Assembly (NCBI GenBank): GCA_015680685.1
Contig: MNCI01023311.1
Span: forward strand, 5,709 to 69,708
DNA from: Gnetum montanum
Taxonomy: Eukaryota > Streptophyta > Gnetopsida > Gnetales > Gnetaceae
Direction: 5' to 3'
Length of the DNA stretch: 64,000 nt
A program made the position numbers and the translations under genes. Under the pieces are notes generated by a model that was not told where the DNA came from, made no database searches, and worked only from the letters and a program-made list of their open reading frames with translations. Below are positions 35,800-48,808 of this stretch, in pieces (the stretch's first letter is position 1; every line of letters starts with the position of its first letter).

Positions 35800-38166
35800 T
35801 CGTGGACACAGTTGATGCCCTTTTAGGTGCATAGACACCCAGAGACCCTGATCTTTGAGATCTTCACAATTTAGCGTTGTTTTAGAACCATCAAAAATAG
35901 AAGAAGAAAACCTTTTTGACACTAGCTCTATTGATCTTGTAGAAAGAGATCATACCTACAAGATCATAAAACAACAACTACATAAGTTAGAAAGTCAATT
36001 AGGTAAACAACTCATAGATGACATAAATAAAATTATGTCATTAAAAAGAAAGCTAAAAGACAAACATAAAGAGCTAGAAGAACAAAGGTATTTTATTGAA
36101 AAACAATGGTTCAAGTATCTTGACTCCCAGCTACAAGAAACACAACCTGAGTCAAAACCTACAAAGCAAAGTAGATCAAAAGAATCTAATAGTGAGCATA
36201 AGATGCCCCTTGACAAAATTCCATTATTAGATGAATCTTTGCTGAGAACACAACAAATCATTGAGTTAAGAAGATTGATACAATGGGCATCTAATGAACT
36301 TGTCGAACTGGAGAAAATAGAAGAAAGCTTCCAAAGGCAGCAATATCAAGAAGAATCTCAAGCTATGCCTATTAACCTGATCAATAACAATAGACTAACT
36401 ACATTATCTATCTATACATTTACAATAAAACTAGATGGTTTTAAGCCTTACCCAATGGATGCTCTTATTGACAGTGGTGCATAAGTTTCATTAGCCAAAT
36501 GGAACATAATCCCATATCACTTTTGGGAAAGAAAAAAAAAACATATGTTACCTTTGATACCCAAAAGGTACCTATGGAATTTAAAGAAAACAATCTCTAT
36601 AAAAACCGATGAAGGCTAAGTTCTCAATTTAGAAGTTTGCCATTGTGACATAAGGTCCTCCAATCTATTAATAGGCACTAATAACTTAGAAGCATTAGAG
36701 CCTTACATAATAGGTAGAAGTTATATCTTATTAGGAAATAGTAAGTTCTGTAGACAAAGCTCGTACAAAAGCAAGTTCCAAAAGGACATAGAACCTAAGC
36801 TTGGAAAAACACAATGGGTAGTCAACAATGTAGAAAAACTCAAAGACCAATTCAAACAAATACAAATATGGTTACCTGAATTAGCTAATGGATCCCACTA
36901 TCTTCAGAAATAAAAAAGAACATTGGTATGGTATTGATTTAAAAGATAATATCATAATTATAGCAAAAGCTCATCATATAGTGATTGATGCCTTCGTCTT
37001 TAAAGAAAGAATGCAATAAGAAAATTCAGACATTGCTAGACAAAAACTTGATACAACCTAGCATTAGCATGCTTCCTGTGCAGCATTCTATGTTAATAAA
37101 AGAGCCGAATAGGTGCGAGGAAAAAAGAAACTTGTAGTCAATTATAAGCCTCTTAATGATTTAATTAAGCCAGTCCAACACCCAATACCCTCTAAAGACA
37201 ACCTCTTCCAAAGGCTGCTACATACAAATATATATTTAAAATTTGATCTAAAATCTAGTTTCTAACAAATACAAGTCTATACATACGACAAATGGAAAAT
37301 AGTCTTCCAAGTGATCTTTATGAATGGATTGTCTTACCATTTGGGATCAAAACAACACTGTCAATATTCCAACAATGTATGGATGGGATCTTTGGACAGT
37401 ATCACTTCATAATGGTATACCTGATAATATTCTAGTAATGAGCAAGAATCTTAACAACACCTAGAACATTTAGAAACTTTTCAAGAGGTCATTGATAAAA
37501 ATGGATTAGTACTATCACATACAAAAATGCAAATTGTAAAAGATAGCATTGAATTTCTAGGACTGTAAATTACCCAAGGAACCATAGCCTTTCAAGATCA
37601 CATACTTGAGTCCATAAAGAATTTTCCTAATGAACTCAAGGATAAGACTCAACTCCAACAATTTTTTGGGTGCATTAATTATGTCTCGGGATTCTATAGA
37701 CATGTTGCTTAAGATAGAAAACTTTTAAATGAGCAACTTGGCCTAAATTTGCCCCCATGGTCTTCAGAACATATGCAAACTGTCTCTCATATTAAGCAAC
37801 AATGTGCTAATCTATCAAAGCTCCAACTTCCCTCAAACAGAAGAGAAATGCATCGTATGAATTCTAGGGAGTAACCCTAAAAGAAGAAAAGTAAAACGTG
37901 CGTAGAATTTGCAAATATGATTCAGGAAAATTTAGTGAATCCCAACAAAACTATCATAGTACTCATAAAGAGCTCTTAGCAATAGTAAATGGTATAGAGA
38001 AATTTAGATTATTTCTCGAGCATACACATTTCATTATTCGTAGTCATTTAAAACATTTTGACAAATATCTTAGCACCAAATCTTTAAACAAGGTAGTTCA
38101 CACTCGTCTAATCCGATGAGCCTTATACCTTGCAAACTTTGATTTTACTATTGAATATATAGATGA
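35800..38166 (+). pseudogene. Endogenous pararetrovirus (Caulimoviridae type), 5' part of the split copy
   Basis: An open frame at 35855-36484 (209 residues) is helical, Lys/Glu/Gln-rich, and ends at the start of an aspartic protease (PYPMDALIDSGA), where a stop intervenes. Reverse transcriptase follows in broken frames: KKLVVNYKPLND with IPSKDNL (about 37125-37205). That is the caulimovirid form rather than the gypsy form (R-x-C-x-D-Y-R-x-L-N). Next come KFDLKSSF and a frameshifted active-site box near 37420. RNase H lies at 37898-38160 (THKELLAIVNGIEKFRLFL). Movement and most coat-protein regions are absent. At least ten stops or shifts are visible, so it is dead. It stops at 38166, where the gypsy element is inserted, and resumes at 51739. 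Confidence 0.72.
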
Positions 38167-39032
38167 TGATGAAGTGTTTAGTCGATGCGTCAACGCAACA
38201 ATGTTGACGTGGCCCCATCAACGCATCCATCCATGCGTCGACTAGGCCTCGTTTACGCAGAGTCTGTCTTTAGCTATAAATAAGTGCGCACCTGCCACAC
38301 TTAGCATCTTTTTAAATAGTCATAGCGAAACTCTTGCAATTTGTTCTCGTAAGAGTTAAAATATTTTCCAAGTGCTCACAACAAGTGTGAGAAAGGTGTA
38401 CAGCTCTTTATTCAAGCGCTAATGTACCTGAGCCCATTGGCATGACCGACAATAAAGATAAGCTTTTTAAGCATTTCTTGCAGCATTTGGATTTAATTAT
38501 TTAAGTATTTAAATAGTTCAATATTCCAACGCTTTAATAATTTCTTAAGTCTTCATTGTTATCACTTTACCGTTATTGTTCTCTTATATTTTGTAAGAAC
38601 CATAAGTATAACCATCTCGAACATAAACCCAACACTTGGCAACCCAATGACACGTAATGTCTGGTAGCCCAGCAGTGGTTAGGGGATACTCAAGATGTGC
38701 ACAGAAGATGGGATCAATTGCTTATGCTATGGAAAGTTAAGAGATAGAGTAGAACAATTATATATTACACAACATTCCATTTCTTACATTTCAAAAATTA
38801 GATCTTAGAAGATAAAAAGAAAATCAATAAAAATCATTTACCTCAATCTCACTTAACCATCGCATTAAAACATCACAAGTGAGGTTGCAAAGACAACGAC
38901 CATTCTAACATAAGGGTTTGCTTGCTAGAGTTCGGTGTATGCAAGTGCTTACAGTTTACGGAATTCAACCGAGTCGCGTATGAACGCTTGTGATTCGTAT
39001 GGTTGGGTGTAGGGGTACCTCGCCGCTCATCA
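38167..39032 (+). repeat. 5' LTR of the Athila-like element
   Basis: U3 starts with an array of GTCGACG/GTTGACG words (38180-38250). TATAAATA is at 38275-38282 and AATAAA at 38451-38456. It ends 'ggggtacctcgccgctcatca'. Differs from the 3' LTR by scattered substitutions and about 30 bp in the U3 array. Confidence 0.9.
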
Positions 39033-39051
39033 TTGGCGCCAGTGCTGAGGA
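39033..39051 (+). promoter_or_regulatory. Primer binding site, tRNA-Asp-like
   Basis: TTGGCGCCAGTGCTGAGG directly after the LTR. The first bases (TGGCGCC) match the Athila-type site complementary to the 3' end of tRNA-Asp; the remainder has diverged. Confidence 0.6.
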
Positions 39052-39195
39052 TTGTTAATCTTACATGCGCTATCTAGTCTTAGCAAGATTATTATTCACT
39101 TCATTGGAACAAACCTAGGATAGTGAAATCTACGCACGCTAGGTGATATAAGTAAAGAATAAGGCACATCAAATTAGTGGATTACCTAACATCCA

Positions 39196-42100
39196 AAATG
39201 TCTTCTTCTCACAAGCGAGATGGATCCAACCCACCGGTGCCGCAGGAATGTCAGGTGGTATACGCACATCCGAATGAGTATGTCCCCAACTTCACCTTTA
39301 TCCTACATCAGGATGGGCATTTGCGCTGGCGGGACATGGAGGGTAACATCATATTACCTCTTGACTGATCAATTCCTAAAATGCTACTTCAAAATCTTAC
39401 CAAACTGGGCATTCAGGACCGCAATGTGGAATACATAATGGAGGAACATGATTACCAATATTATCGTCCAACTGAGGCACAATGTGTACGGGACTGGCAA
39501 CAAGAAGAGCGCCATGAGCACATGAAGGGGAAACAGTTCAGTAACCCTTTATTTTCGCAGGACCCACATGACAATGAGGAACCTATCTTTCATGATTCCC
39601 ATTTAGCCGAACCTCCTCCGATGCACCAAATCATTCAGTCCATCATTCAAAGCAGGCAATCAAGCGACCAAAAGCCCCAAGATGATGGGGGGTCGTGTAG
39701 GAAGAATCATGGCAAAGGCAAGGATGGACGTGAAGATCAGGGCCATCATCAGAGTAGAGGAGGAGATTGACACCGGGGCGGTGGCGGTTCCCCTCCCTCT
39801 TCTCCATCTTCTCGCTCCACTTTATCTTCACCCAATTCAGATTTCGATTGCAACTGTGGTAGAAAGGATCAAGGCGATGGTGATCGCAAGGACCGAAAGG
39901 AACAATGTGAAGAAAAGCGTGACCAATCATGTGAGTCTCACCATCAAGAAAGGAGAGGCAGCCGAAATCATCACAAACATCGTGGTTGTCAGTAGGACTA
40001 TGACTCAGATGAACCACTGTTGGCTACTCGAAGTATGCTTAATATAGCCAAGGCAGTTCAAATACCCAGTAGGCACTTAAAAGATAGTCGAATCAAGCGC
40101 ATTGACATGAACATCCCCAAATATGAAGGGGGATATAATTGTCATCCACAGACTCACTTGCAAGAGTTTCATGATGCTTGCACCCTGTAGAACATAGATA
40201 ATGATTGGCAGAAACTTAAGTTGTTCCCTCGCACACTTATCAAAGAAGCGAAAAGCTGGTACCAGTCTTTGGAGCCGAAATCAATCAAGAAATGGAGTAC
40301 AATGCTGGAAATTTTTAATGACAAGTACCAAACCTACTCCAGAGTGTCTAACCTGAGATGGCAAATCCAGGGGTGGAAGCAACGTGGTCATGAACCCTTG
40401 GATGTAGCCATGAGAAAATACTACTCATTGTTACATTGATGCCTTGGTCATGGCTACTCTCAACAGGAACAGCTCCATCATATCATAGATGGATTCTACT
40501 TTGAAACCAGAAAGACCCTTGGCGTTTATGCTCAAGGATGACTATCGGAGCTAAAGGCCCATCAACTGCAGCGCTTAATTGAGCAAGTGGCTAAAGAAGA
40601 GGGGGAGCTAAGAAAAAAGGAAAATGTTTCCATCCGAAAGAGGGAAGTCCGATTTTGTGAAGATGAGGACGAATCACCACTGGATGCAGTGGTGAACCGT
40701 AAAACTTTGCCCCTACAAAAATTTGCTTCTGAAATATCAACCAAGGTTAACAAGATGTGAGACTCTTTAGACGAAAAATTTCAAAGTGTTCTAAAAATCG
40801 CAAAGGAGTCCAAAGAGCGAAGTAATGATCAAGATCAACATAGGAGAAAAGTGTTGGAAAAATGAAGACAAATACATTAATTGTTATATTTCCTNCTTTC
40901 TCCTATGTTGATCTTGATCATTACTTCGCTCTTTGGACTCCTCCATGATTTTCAAGACACTTTGGAAACNCTATCCCACATGTATTAAGATTGGGGTTTG
41001 GTCCTCATGTTTCTTTATAAATAAAAGGCTTGGGGTAGCCTTTAGTGTGTGCTTTAAAGTGAAAGCATTGTATCAAGGTTTTACCTTGGAGACGTGAGTC
41101 TTGTTGGTGTTGATTTGAGATCTGTTGGAATAACAGATTGGGTGTTTGGAAAAGTTACAAGGATGGCTTATGTCCTAAAGATTTGAGAAGAATAGAAGGC
41201 AGATCAGCATTGTTGTAGAAGTAGGGTAAAAAGGGCCCGAACCACATAACTCTCTGTGTTCTTGTGCTATTTTTATTGTTTTCATTCTGCTTTCATTTTG
41301 TTATCACAGCAAATGTTTGCTAGAGTTTAGAACATTTTGAGAGTGATTTATAGTGTTTCTTGACCTGCTACAGCGCAATATTTTGCCTCTAATGATTTAT
41401 TCAGATCTGTAGGGTTCTAATAATTTTTCTAGAGCATTTGTAGTGTGTTTTCAGATCTAATTGTTTTTAGATCTGATTATAACAAAAAGAAGCTGAACGT
41501 GCCTACCATAAAGGTAAGGGCAAAGTTGCTATAGCAGAACAGGTTGTAGACTTTGATACAGAAGATGATGATAGATGTGACATATGCTAATACGAACATC
41601 CTAAGGGGTGTTGTCCTATGGTGTCGCATCTACAAGAGTTTGAGGTGTATGTGTTGAATCCTCGCTTAGCAAAACGGCAAACACCCCGAAGATTGCCTTA
41701 CCCACAAGGCAATCCCAAGCAGTTCCACCAGCAACAAGGTTATTATCCAAGTGGAGCACCGCTGCAACCTTACAAATATTTCCAACAATGGCAACATTCA
41801 CAATCGTGGGGGATGCCACCTTCAAGGCAGCAGTACCCTTACCAGAAGCCAGATCCTTATGGGTACTACGTTCAGCAACCAATCTCCCCGCGGGACACTT
41901 CTAGTCATGCAACTTTTCAAAACCATTATTACCCCCTGGAATACTTTCGAACACAATCTCCATCACCTAAGGGGAAGAACCCACATCTTTACTATCCTCC
42001 ATCACCTTCTCCTACCATCCCTGCTCATCAACCCCCCACTCAACTACCTCCTACTCTACCTATGCAGGGAGAAATACCACCACAGCCACAGCAACGTAAC

Positions 42101-42322
42101 GCTACGAGGGTTGTCAACTTACAATTGGCTTCTCAGTCGAGTGGACCAGAAGTGAAACCACGAAAACATCCCTTTTTCCAGTCCAATACCCCAAACATAT
42201 CTCACATTCACTTATGGCCAATGCCTTTGAACCTTCAATCACCTCCACCATCCCAACCTTCAAGCAGCCTCCAAACCAAACACCTCCTAAGGTACAAACC
42301 GTCATGCTCACACATGCTATGA
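39196..42322 (+). pseudogene. Athila-like gag, interrupted
   Basis: From Met at 39198, pieces in shifting frames. The retrotransposon gag core is at 40221-40560 (TLIKEAKSWYQSLEPKSIKKW, WKQRGHEPLDVA). A charged segment follows, then a zinc-knuckle-like CDIC...HPKGCCP near 41575-41615, and a Pro/Gln/Tyr-rich tail (41618-42322). A Copia-type solo LTR lies between core and knuckle, and there are several stops. Confidence 0.75.
40852..41484. mobile_element. Copia-type solo LTR inserted in gag
   Basis: Starts TGTTGGAAAA and ends GATTATAACA. Flanked by perfect AAAAG copies at 40847-40851 and 41485-41489. TATAAATAAAAG lies near 41020. No internal region. The stretch 40896-40969, bracketed by single N bases, is an inverted copy of nearby gag sequence and probably does not belong here. 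Confidence 0.87.
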
Positions 42323-43134
42323 CAGACTGGATAAAGGCAAGCCATCTTCCTTGGAAATTGACTAATCCCAAAAGTCCCCTCATCTATCTTCAAGTGGCAG
42401 GAAATGAGCCATGTAAAGCTCTTTTGGATTCAGGGTCAAGCATTAATATGATTTCACATAACATGTACAAGACTTGGAACCTATCCCTGTTGAAGAAAAG
42501 CAACATTCAGCTCGAGCTAGCAAACCAATCCATTACTATTCCCTTAGGATTGGTGAAAGATATTGTGACCACTATTTGTGGGTGGTCCTATCCTACAAAC
42601 TTCCTGGTCGTTCGTGTTGAGAATTGCAAGGGGAATTTTCCAATCATAATGGGAAGAGCTTGGCTTAGCACAATGGATGCACGATTAAAACTCCGAGATC
42701 TTTCCCTTGAAATTTCAAAAGAAAATCCTTTTGGAAAGATCGAGAAGAAGCGCATTCCATGCATCGCGTACAGTGACTCTGGGTGCAACTGTGTGCAGCA
42801 ACTGTGGTCCGCTAAGCGAACATCTATTCAAGTATGCAATCGGTGTGCCGAAGAATCATCAGTTAAACAATGCCTGTACGCAGCAACCACGAATCAAGAA
42901 AGCACCCAATGGTTGACCGTTAACTCTAATAGTAGCACTTTATACATGGAACCATCTAAGGGGCTTGTATGTGCCTATTTAGAAAGCATGGATGAATTGG
43001 GAAAGGTTCATCAACAAGTCTCCACTGTTGATGACAGTGATGATTGGGGAAAGCTACAAATCCCTGAAAGTTTTAAACAAGAGCCTCTAGAACTCAAATC
43101 CTTGCTGGCCAATTTGGAAAATGCATTTTTTTAG
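42214..43134 (+). pseudogene. Athila-like protease region
   Basis: 306-residue open frame. The retropepsin begins with CKALLDSGSSINMIS (about residue 65) and ends near FPIIMGRAWLSTMDARL. The C-terminal part leads into the RT connection. It ends at a stop at 43132, with RT resuming in another frame. This is the longest intact piece of the element. Confidence 0.8.
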
Positions 43135-44600
43135 AATGGCAAGCCGGTAATTATCAATGCCACTCTTGCTCCTGAACAAAAGAAGAAATTGCTAAAGATG
43201 ATGAACAAATGGGAGGCCTCTTTTACATGATCATATCTTAAATTAACAGGAGTTGATCCCAGGGCATGCCAACATCAAATTTATATTGACCCCTCCATGA
43301 AGCCAGATGACAACCACAAAGGCGGTTGAACCCCAAACTGAGGCAAGTAGTCAAGGATGAAATTGAGCAGTTGTTGAAAGCAGGGTTCATCTATTCCATT
43401 GTAGATAGCGAATGGGTTAACCCACTCGTTATTGTGCCAAAGAAGGGTGGAAAATGGAGGGTTTGTATAGATTTCCAACTACTAAACATGGCTACCTTTA
43501 AGGATCACTTCCCGCTCCTATTTGTAGACCAAGTGTTGGATACCATTGCAGGGCATTGTAACTATAGCTTTTTTGATGATTCTAGTGGCTATAGCCAAAT
43601 CCAAATTGCACCCGAAGAGCAAGCCAAGACAACATTTATAAGTCCCTGGGGGACTTTCACATATAAGAAGATGTCCTTTGGCTTGTGTAATGCATCTGCA
43701 ACTTTCCAACCCCTTGTCCTCAGCATTTTTCAACAACAAATTGGCAATGGGGTAGAAGTCTTCATGGATGACTTCTCTACCTATGGAGCAACGTTTGAAC
43801 AAGCTTTGGACCACCTTAAGCAAGTTCTGAAAAGATGTGTGAAAACTAATCTACGGCATTGTTCTGGGACACTGCATTTCACAAGCAAGGATTAGTGTAG
43901 ACCTTGAAAAAATCAGGATCATCTAAGGAATCACCAATCAACCAAGCACTGTAAAAGATGTCTAGTCATTCCTTGGCCACACTGGTTACTACCGACACTT
44001 CATCGAGAATTTCTCGAAGATCGCCAAGCCGTTGGTGGAACTTACAAAGAAAGATGCTCTGTTTGTCTGGACTAGGGAATGTGAATCTACATTCCAAACT
44101 CTTAAACAAAAACTTGTAGAAACTCCAATTCTACGGACACCCAATTAGTCCAGACCTTTCCACATCATGATTGATGCATCTAACTATGCATTGGGAGCCG
44201 TGCTTACACAGTTGAACGACCAGAGACATCCATATATATCCACTATGCAAGTCACAGCATTATGGGTGCTCAGCTCAACTACATCACCATCGAAAAGGAA
44301 TTAATGACGAGGATGTTCGCCTTGAAAAAATTCTGACACTATGTGCTCGGGTACAAGGTGTTCGTACACACTAACCACAGTGCCATCCGGTTTCTAATGA
44401 ACAAACCAACGGTAAGCCCCCATATCATATGGTGGCTTGTGATCCTTCAGCAATTTAACCTTACTATGGTAGACAGAAAGGGAACTGAGAATATGGTTGC
44501 TAACCACTTATCTCAGTTACGATGGGACAATGCAAAAGAGGAGGAGCCACTCTCAAACCAATTTCCAAATGAACTCCTCTTTGCTGGAGCAATCAATAAG
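43135..44600 (+). pseudogene. Athila-like reverse transcriptase and RNase H
   Basis: The open piece at 43326-43895 holds WVNPLVIVPKKGGKWRVC, DFQLLN, FFDDSSGYSQIQIAPEEQ, FGLCNASATFQ and VEVFMDDFS, so the catalytic Asp pair is present. After a frameshift, the RNase H begins near FHIMIDASNYALGAVLTQ (44160). It continues through YVLGYKVFVHTNHSAIRFL to MVANHLSQL at 44520. Confidence 0.88.
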
Positions 44601-45730
44601 TAGATGCCCAAAGAATCACCTTGCTTCGGCCACATCCTCACATATCTCACAACCCAAGAATTACCAAAGGAGTGGGATCATCGGCAAAAACAACAATTTC
44701 TCCACAAGGCCAAGCACTTCATGGAAATCAACAGACACCTTTATAAGATGTGTGCGAACGGCTTGGTTCGATGGTGCATCCCTAATAGAGATACATCGCG
44801 TGTCCTTCAAGATACTCACGAGGGCCCTTGTGGGGGCCACTATGCTGGACGATGCATGGCCATTAAGATCTTGCTTGTAGGGTATTACTAGCCTACACTC
44901 TTCAAAGATGCACAATGGTTTGCCCGCTCCTGTGAACGATGTCAAAAAGATGGTGGGATGACCGCACGAATGGAGAGACCTCAATAATGGATCCAACTAC
45001 TAGAACCCTTCGATATTTGGAGCATTGACTTCATGGGTTCCATCACACCCATGTTCAACAGGAAGACGTACATCATCGTCGCTATAGACTATTGCACTAA
45101 GTGGGCGAAGGCAGCAGCCATCATTGACTGTTCCTCAAACACAGCCGCACAATTTGTTCAACAGTAAATTGTGAACAGGTTTGGAGTGCCACGTACACTC
45201 ATCTCAAACAACGAAACTCATTTCACAAGCACCACTTTTCGTAAACTCATGTAACACTTGGGGATCAACCATAAATTTACAACACCTTATCACCCCCAAG
45301 CCAACGAGCAAGCCGAAGTCACCAATAAGGAGATTACCAAAATCCTCATTAGCACCATTAGCAAATATAGGAGGGATTGGAACACAAAACTTAACGATGC
45401 CCTCTAGGCCTATCGCTTTACATGGAAACTTCCTATAGGTTACTCTCCTTACAAGTTAGTGTACGGGAAACTACCAAAACTTCTAGTCCAGGCAAAACTC
45501 TAGACACTATTTACGGCCAGTGACTTGGATCTTGACTTGCCACTAGCACAATGAGAACGACTCATCAACTTGAATGTGCTAGATGAGAATCAACTAGTAG
45601 CCCTGTCATCAAATAAGATGCACAAGGCCTATAATCAAACCAGTGTTACTACCATATCGTCACAGGCACAACCTCGTTCAATTTTTGGGATCTCCTCCTT
45701 CCAACTTAGTCATGGGGGAGACCATCACCC
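44600..45730 (+). pseudogene. Athila-like integrase
   Basis: Zinc-finger end CERCQKDGGM (about 44930), first catalytic Asp in IWSIDFMGS, second motif LISNNETHF (the usual Asp is Asn), and catalytic Glu region HPQANEQAEVTNKE. A tail follows with SPYKLVYGK. At least five in-frame stops. Confidence 0.85.
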
Positions 45731-47690
45731 ATGCTAACCTACTCTACTAAGCTCCTTACTGTTTTTGAAACTTTTTTATTTTACACTTTTGCTTTACAAC
45801 ATCGTTCGTATGTTTGCCCATTCTTGCTTAGTTTTTCTTTCTTTATTTACCTCTCTATTTGTTTGTTTATTTTTATATGTGTATGTGTGCTTAATTTCTA
45901 GTTGTTTCACTAATAAGCTATCTTATTGTCATCAGATATACTGGTGCAGTTGTTTCTTGTTGCGATGAGTTACGTGATATGGTCCACCTATTATATCTAG
46001 ATCCCACCCTCCCACTGTTGTTCTAGGAAGTGCGATATATTTTCATTTCATAAAACATGCAGTGAGTCCATGTCATCCACCCATTCATCCACTCCATGGT
46101 TTTCCTTCTTTTGGAAACATGCAAATCTCTTTCAATTAAAAACACTTTAATTAATTTGTGACTTGTGTTGTTCCCAGCCTTGAGGTGGACCCAATGGTTT
46201 GAATAGAGTGTGACTTCAAGGGGAATGCAATATTCTTCGTACTTTCTCTATTCCTTGGTTTGCGAAAGTGTCCTCACGGATTTCTTACCACTCCAAATTT
46301 TTTCCTAATTGGAAGTTCCTTGGCAATTTGGCCTTGCATGGTGTGGTCCTTATCAAAAAAAAAAAACATGAGGATTCAAAGCACACCCCTTGGCCAAATG
46401 CATGTAAAAATGCATGGGTCTTTGTATGGTATGGTTCTCAAAAACAAAAAAAAACAAACAAACATGGAAATTCAAAGCATACCCCTTGGACCACCTCTAA
46501 CAGGCTACAAGCACTAGTTATGGGACTTGCGTCGTCCCCTCTAACTTCGCCCCTTTTTCACTTCCTCTCTCTCTCACTCATGTTGGAGTGGTGGTTATTT
46601 GTGGGGCATTCTTGTACTCCAGGGGATGGATGAGTCTTCGAATGTTGCTACGATGTCACTGTACGTGATTGGTTTTGGGTCTAAACTGGGGAGGGATCCT
46701 TCCATGTCACTTAACCACAAACTTCACAAGGGATTTCATGTGACCAACACTAGAAATTCCATGTCCCACTCCTCTCTCTTCACCCATTTCTTTCCATAAT
46801 TCACCTTGCTATCAATTGTATGTTTTGATTGTCTGTCGTGATTTGCGTGAACTGCTAATGCTTCAATGGGTTCTCATGGATGTGAGTATTAACTCGCGGT
46901 TACCATTCATTGACTATGGGGCCCACGAAGTTTGATGTTGACGATATGCAAGGGCTACTAAGGCTACTACCTGCTATGGGGAGGACCCACTTGCATATCC
47001 TTTGATCCCGTTTGTTACTCTCCTATCCCCTTGATATCATTGGTTGATTATTTCTGCATTAACCATCGCACAAACCCTTCTCTACAGAGTTCTATCTCAT
47101 GACATTCTCCAACCATTAACTCTTCTTTCCACGACCATCTACCTTCCTCTTTCTATCAGCTAATTCCCTGGTCTCTCAGCTCTTAAACAACCCCAACTTT
47201 ATGTTCCAATTCAACAATTCGGGCTTTTTCTTCATTGGTCAACGTTGGTCAACATTCTACGCACCTTGCGTCGACTAGGCCTTATATACGCAACCCCCTG
47301 CGTATACACAACCCCATATATGCGGCCCCGTCGACGCAACATAAAAAGTCTATATATACCCTCATTGCGCTTATGAATTTTGTCCATTTGTGAGCACAAG
47401 CTAAGGGAGTTTTTCCATTTTTCCGCATTCCTTCCTTTTCCCACGCCCCTACTTTTTCTACCATGTGTCCTGCTCTTTCACAACCGGAGGCATGCTCTTC
47501 ATCGTGGGGGGTGAGGTCTATAATTATTATAATTATTAAAGACTTAACACCTCTTAGGGGATAGACAAGAAAAAACAAAAACAACACTATAAATTTCAAC
47601 TCATAACTTATTGTTTTTTCTAAAACCCTCAACGACACTCTGGGAAATCTAATGGGATGCACGTGCCATTATCATAACTTGGTCAAAATG
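45731..47690 (+). other. Non-coding linker between integrase and accessory frame
   Basis: About 2 kb without convincing coding content. 46060-47020 matches dispersed repeat B (10500-11465). 47240-47340 contains tgcgtcgact/gtcgacgca words like those of the LTR U3, followed by 'tatatataccctcattg'. This could be an internal promoter-like or LTR-derived module driving the accessory frame. Confidence 0.5.
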
Positions 47691-48808
47691 AGAAGGTGTA
47701 TGATTGCCATTTCGAGCAACTTATGCACATTTCAATTCATGGTTATGTTATGGCTATAGATGGCACCCAAACCAAGGCATCCAAGGGGAGAAGAACCATC
47801 CCAACCAAGGGACAAGCAACCAAGAATGGAAAGAAGACGAGGTGCGCGGTATCCAGAGCATGCGAAGGACTCACATGCAACTGACCCCCTCCGCAAAGGA
47901 CCTAACATGGAATCTATTCATCAGATTCCTAAAGAGGAATCCCCAGCAAACAATCGCGAACGGATGAGACTCCGGTGATAGCGCCACGGCTTGAGGTCAC
48001 CCTAACCCAAGCATGTCTTGACGCTATTAAGCCAAGGGAGCTGCAATGAATGGTCCTGTAGGAGTTGAACTTCAAACCATTTCTAAAGAATGTGCTAGAA
48101 GAAGTCAAGACTCAATTGCAAAATTCTCCTATGTGGCCAATCATCACATCCAGTGGTGAATGGTACCTAAGAGAGACTTACCTCTTCTAGACAAATCGAC
48201 AACCAGGGTCCATAGTAAGAATTAAAGACATTCATGTCTCTTACTCTGTAGAAGCAATTTCACATGCTCTGGGGTTGCCAGAGACTAGAGCTAATGTGGC
48301 GGAGATCCCCAAACAAGCAAATCCCGAGGTGAAAGGGAAGTGGATCAAGAAATGCTATGGGGTAAAACGCAAGGAGTTTGGCACTTTAACCACCGTAAAG
48401 AGGGTATACTTAAAAATTGCGTCTTATCACTTGAATCCAACGGTAAGACCAAACAAGATCACTACCTTCTCTGCTCATGCATGTGCCACTCTAAGCGGAA
48501 AATTTTCAATTAACTTTCCACAGTTGCTGTTCTTGGAGATTGAGAAAAGATTCGCTAAAAGTGAATGTGGAAGGCGAGCTCTACCCTTTCATTGTTTAAT
48601 CACGAAATTGTGCAAACAAGCAAGGATAGCACGATACGCCAATGACACACTTCGACATGTCCCAATTGCCTCGTGGCGAGAAATGATGAAAGATAAGACT
48701 CCAACCACAACACAACTCAAGGAAGAGCAGCAACCACCTCCATCGCCTACACAAACAACAAGGTTGAGCTCACAAAAAATTGTAGAACACATAAGCGAGA
48801 TTCGATAG
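47690..48808 (+). pseudogene. Accessory frame, part 1: plant-transposon-type globular domain
   Basis: Same strand as pol. The open piece at 48275-48808 is preceded by in-frame material from about 48100 (VRIKDIHVSYSVEAI, SHALGLP) with stops. The arrangement VEAISHALGLP, then TTVKRVYLKIASYHLNPT, then CGRRALPFHCLITKLCKQA resembles the 'putative plant transposon protein' domain found near Athila-type elements. Its function is unknown; such Athila frames have been called env-like, but I see no signal peptide or membrane helix. It ends in a Pro/Thr-rich linker. Confidence 0.6.

Noticed and set aside
36480-38160. Ty3/gypsy assignment for this RT
   Set aside because: The RT words fit the caulimovirid form better and no integrase follows after the split at 51739.
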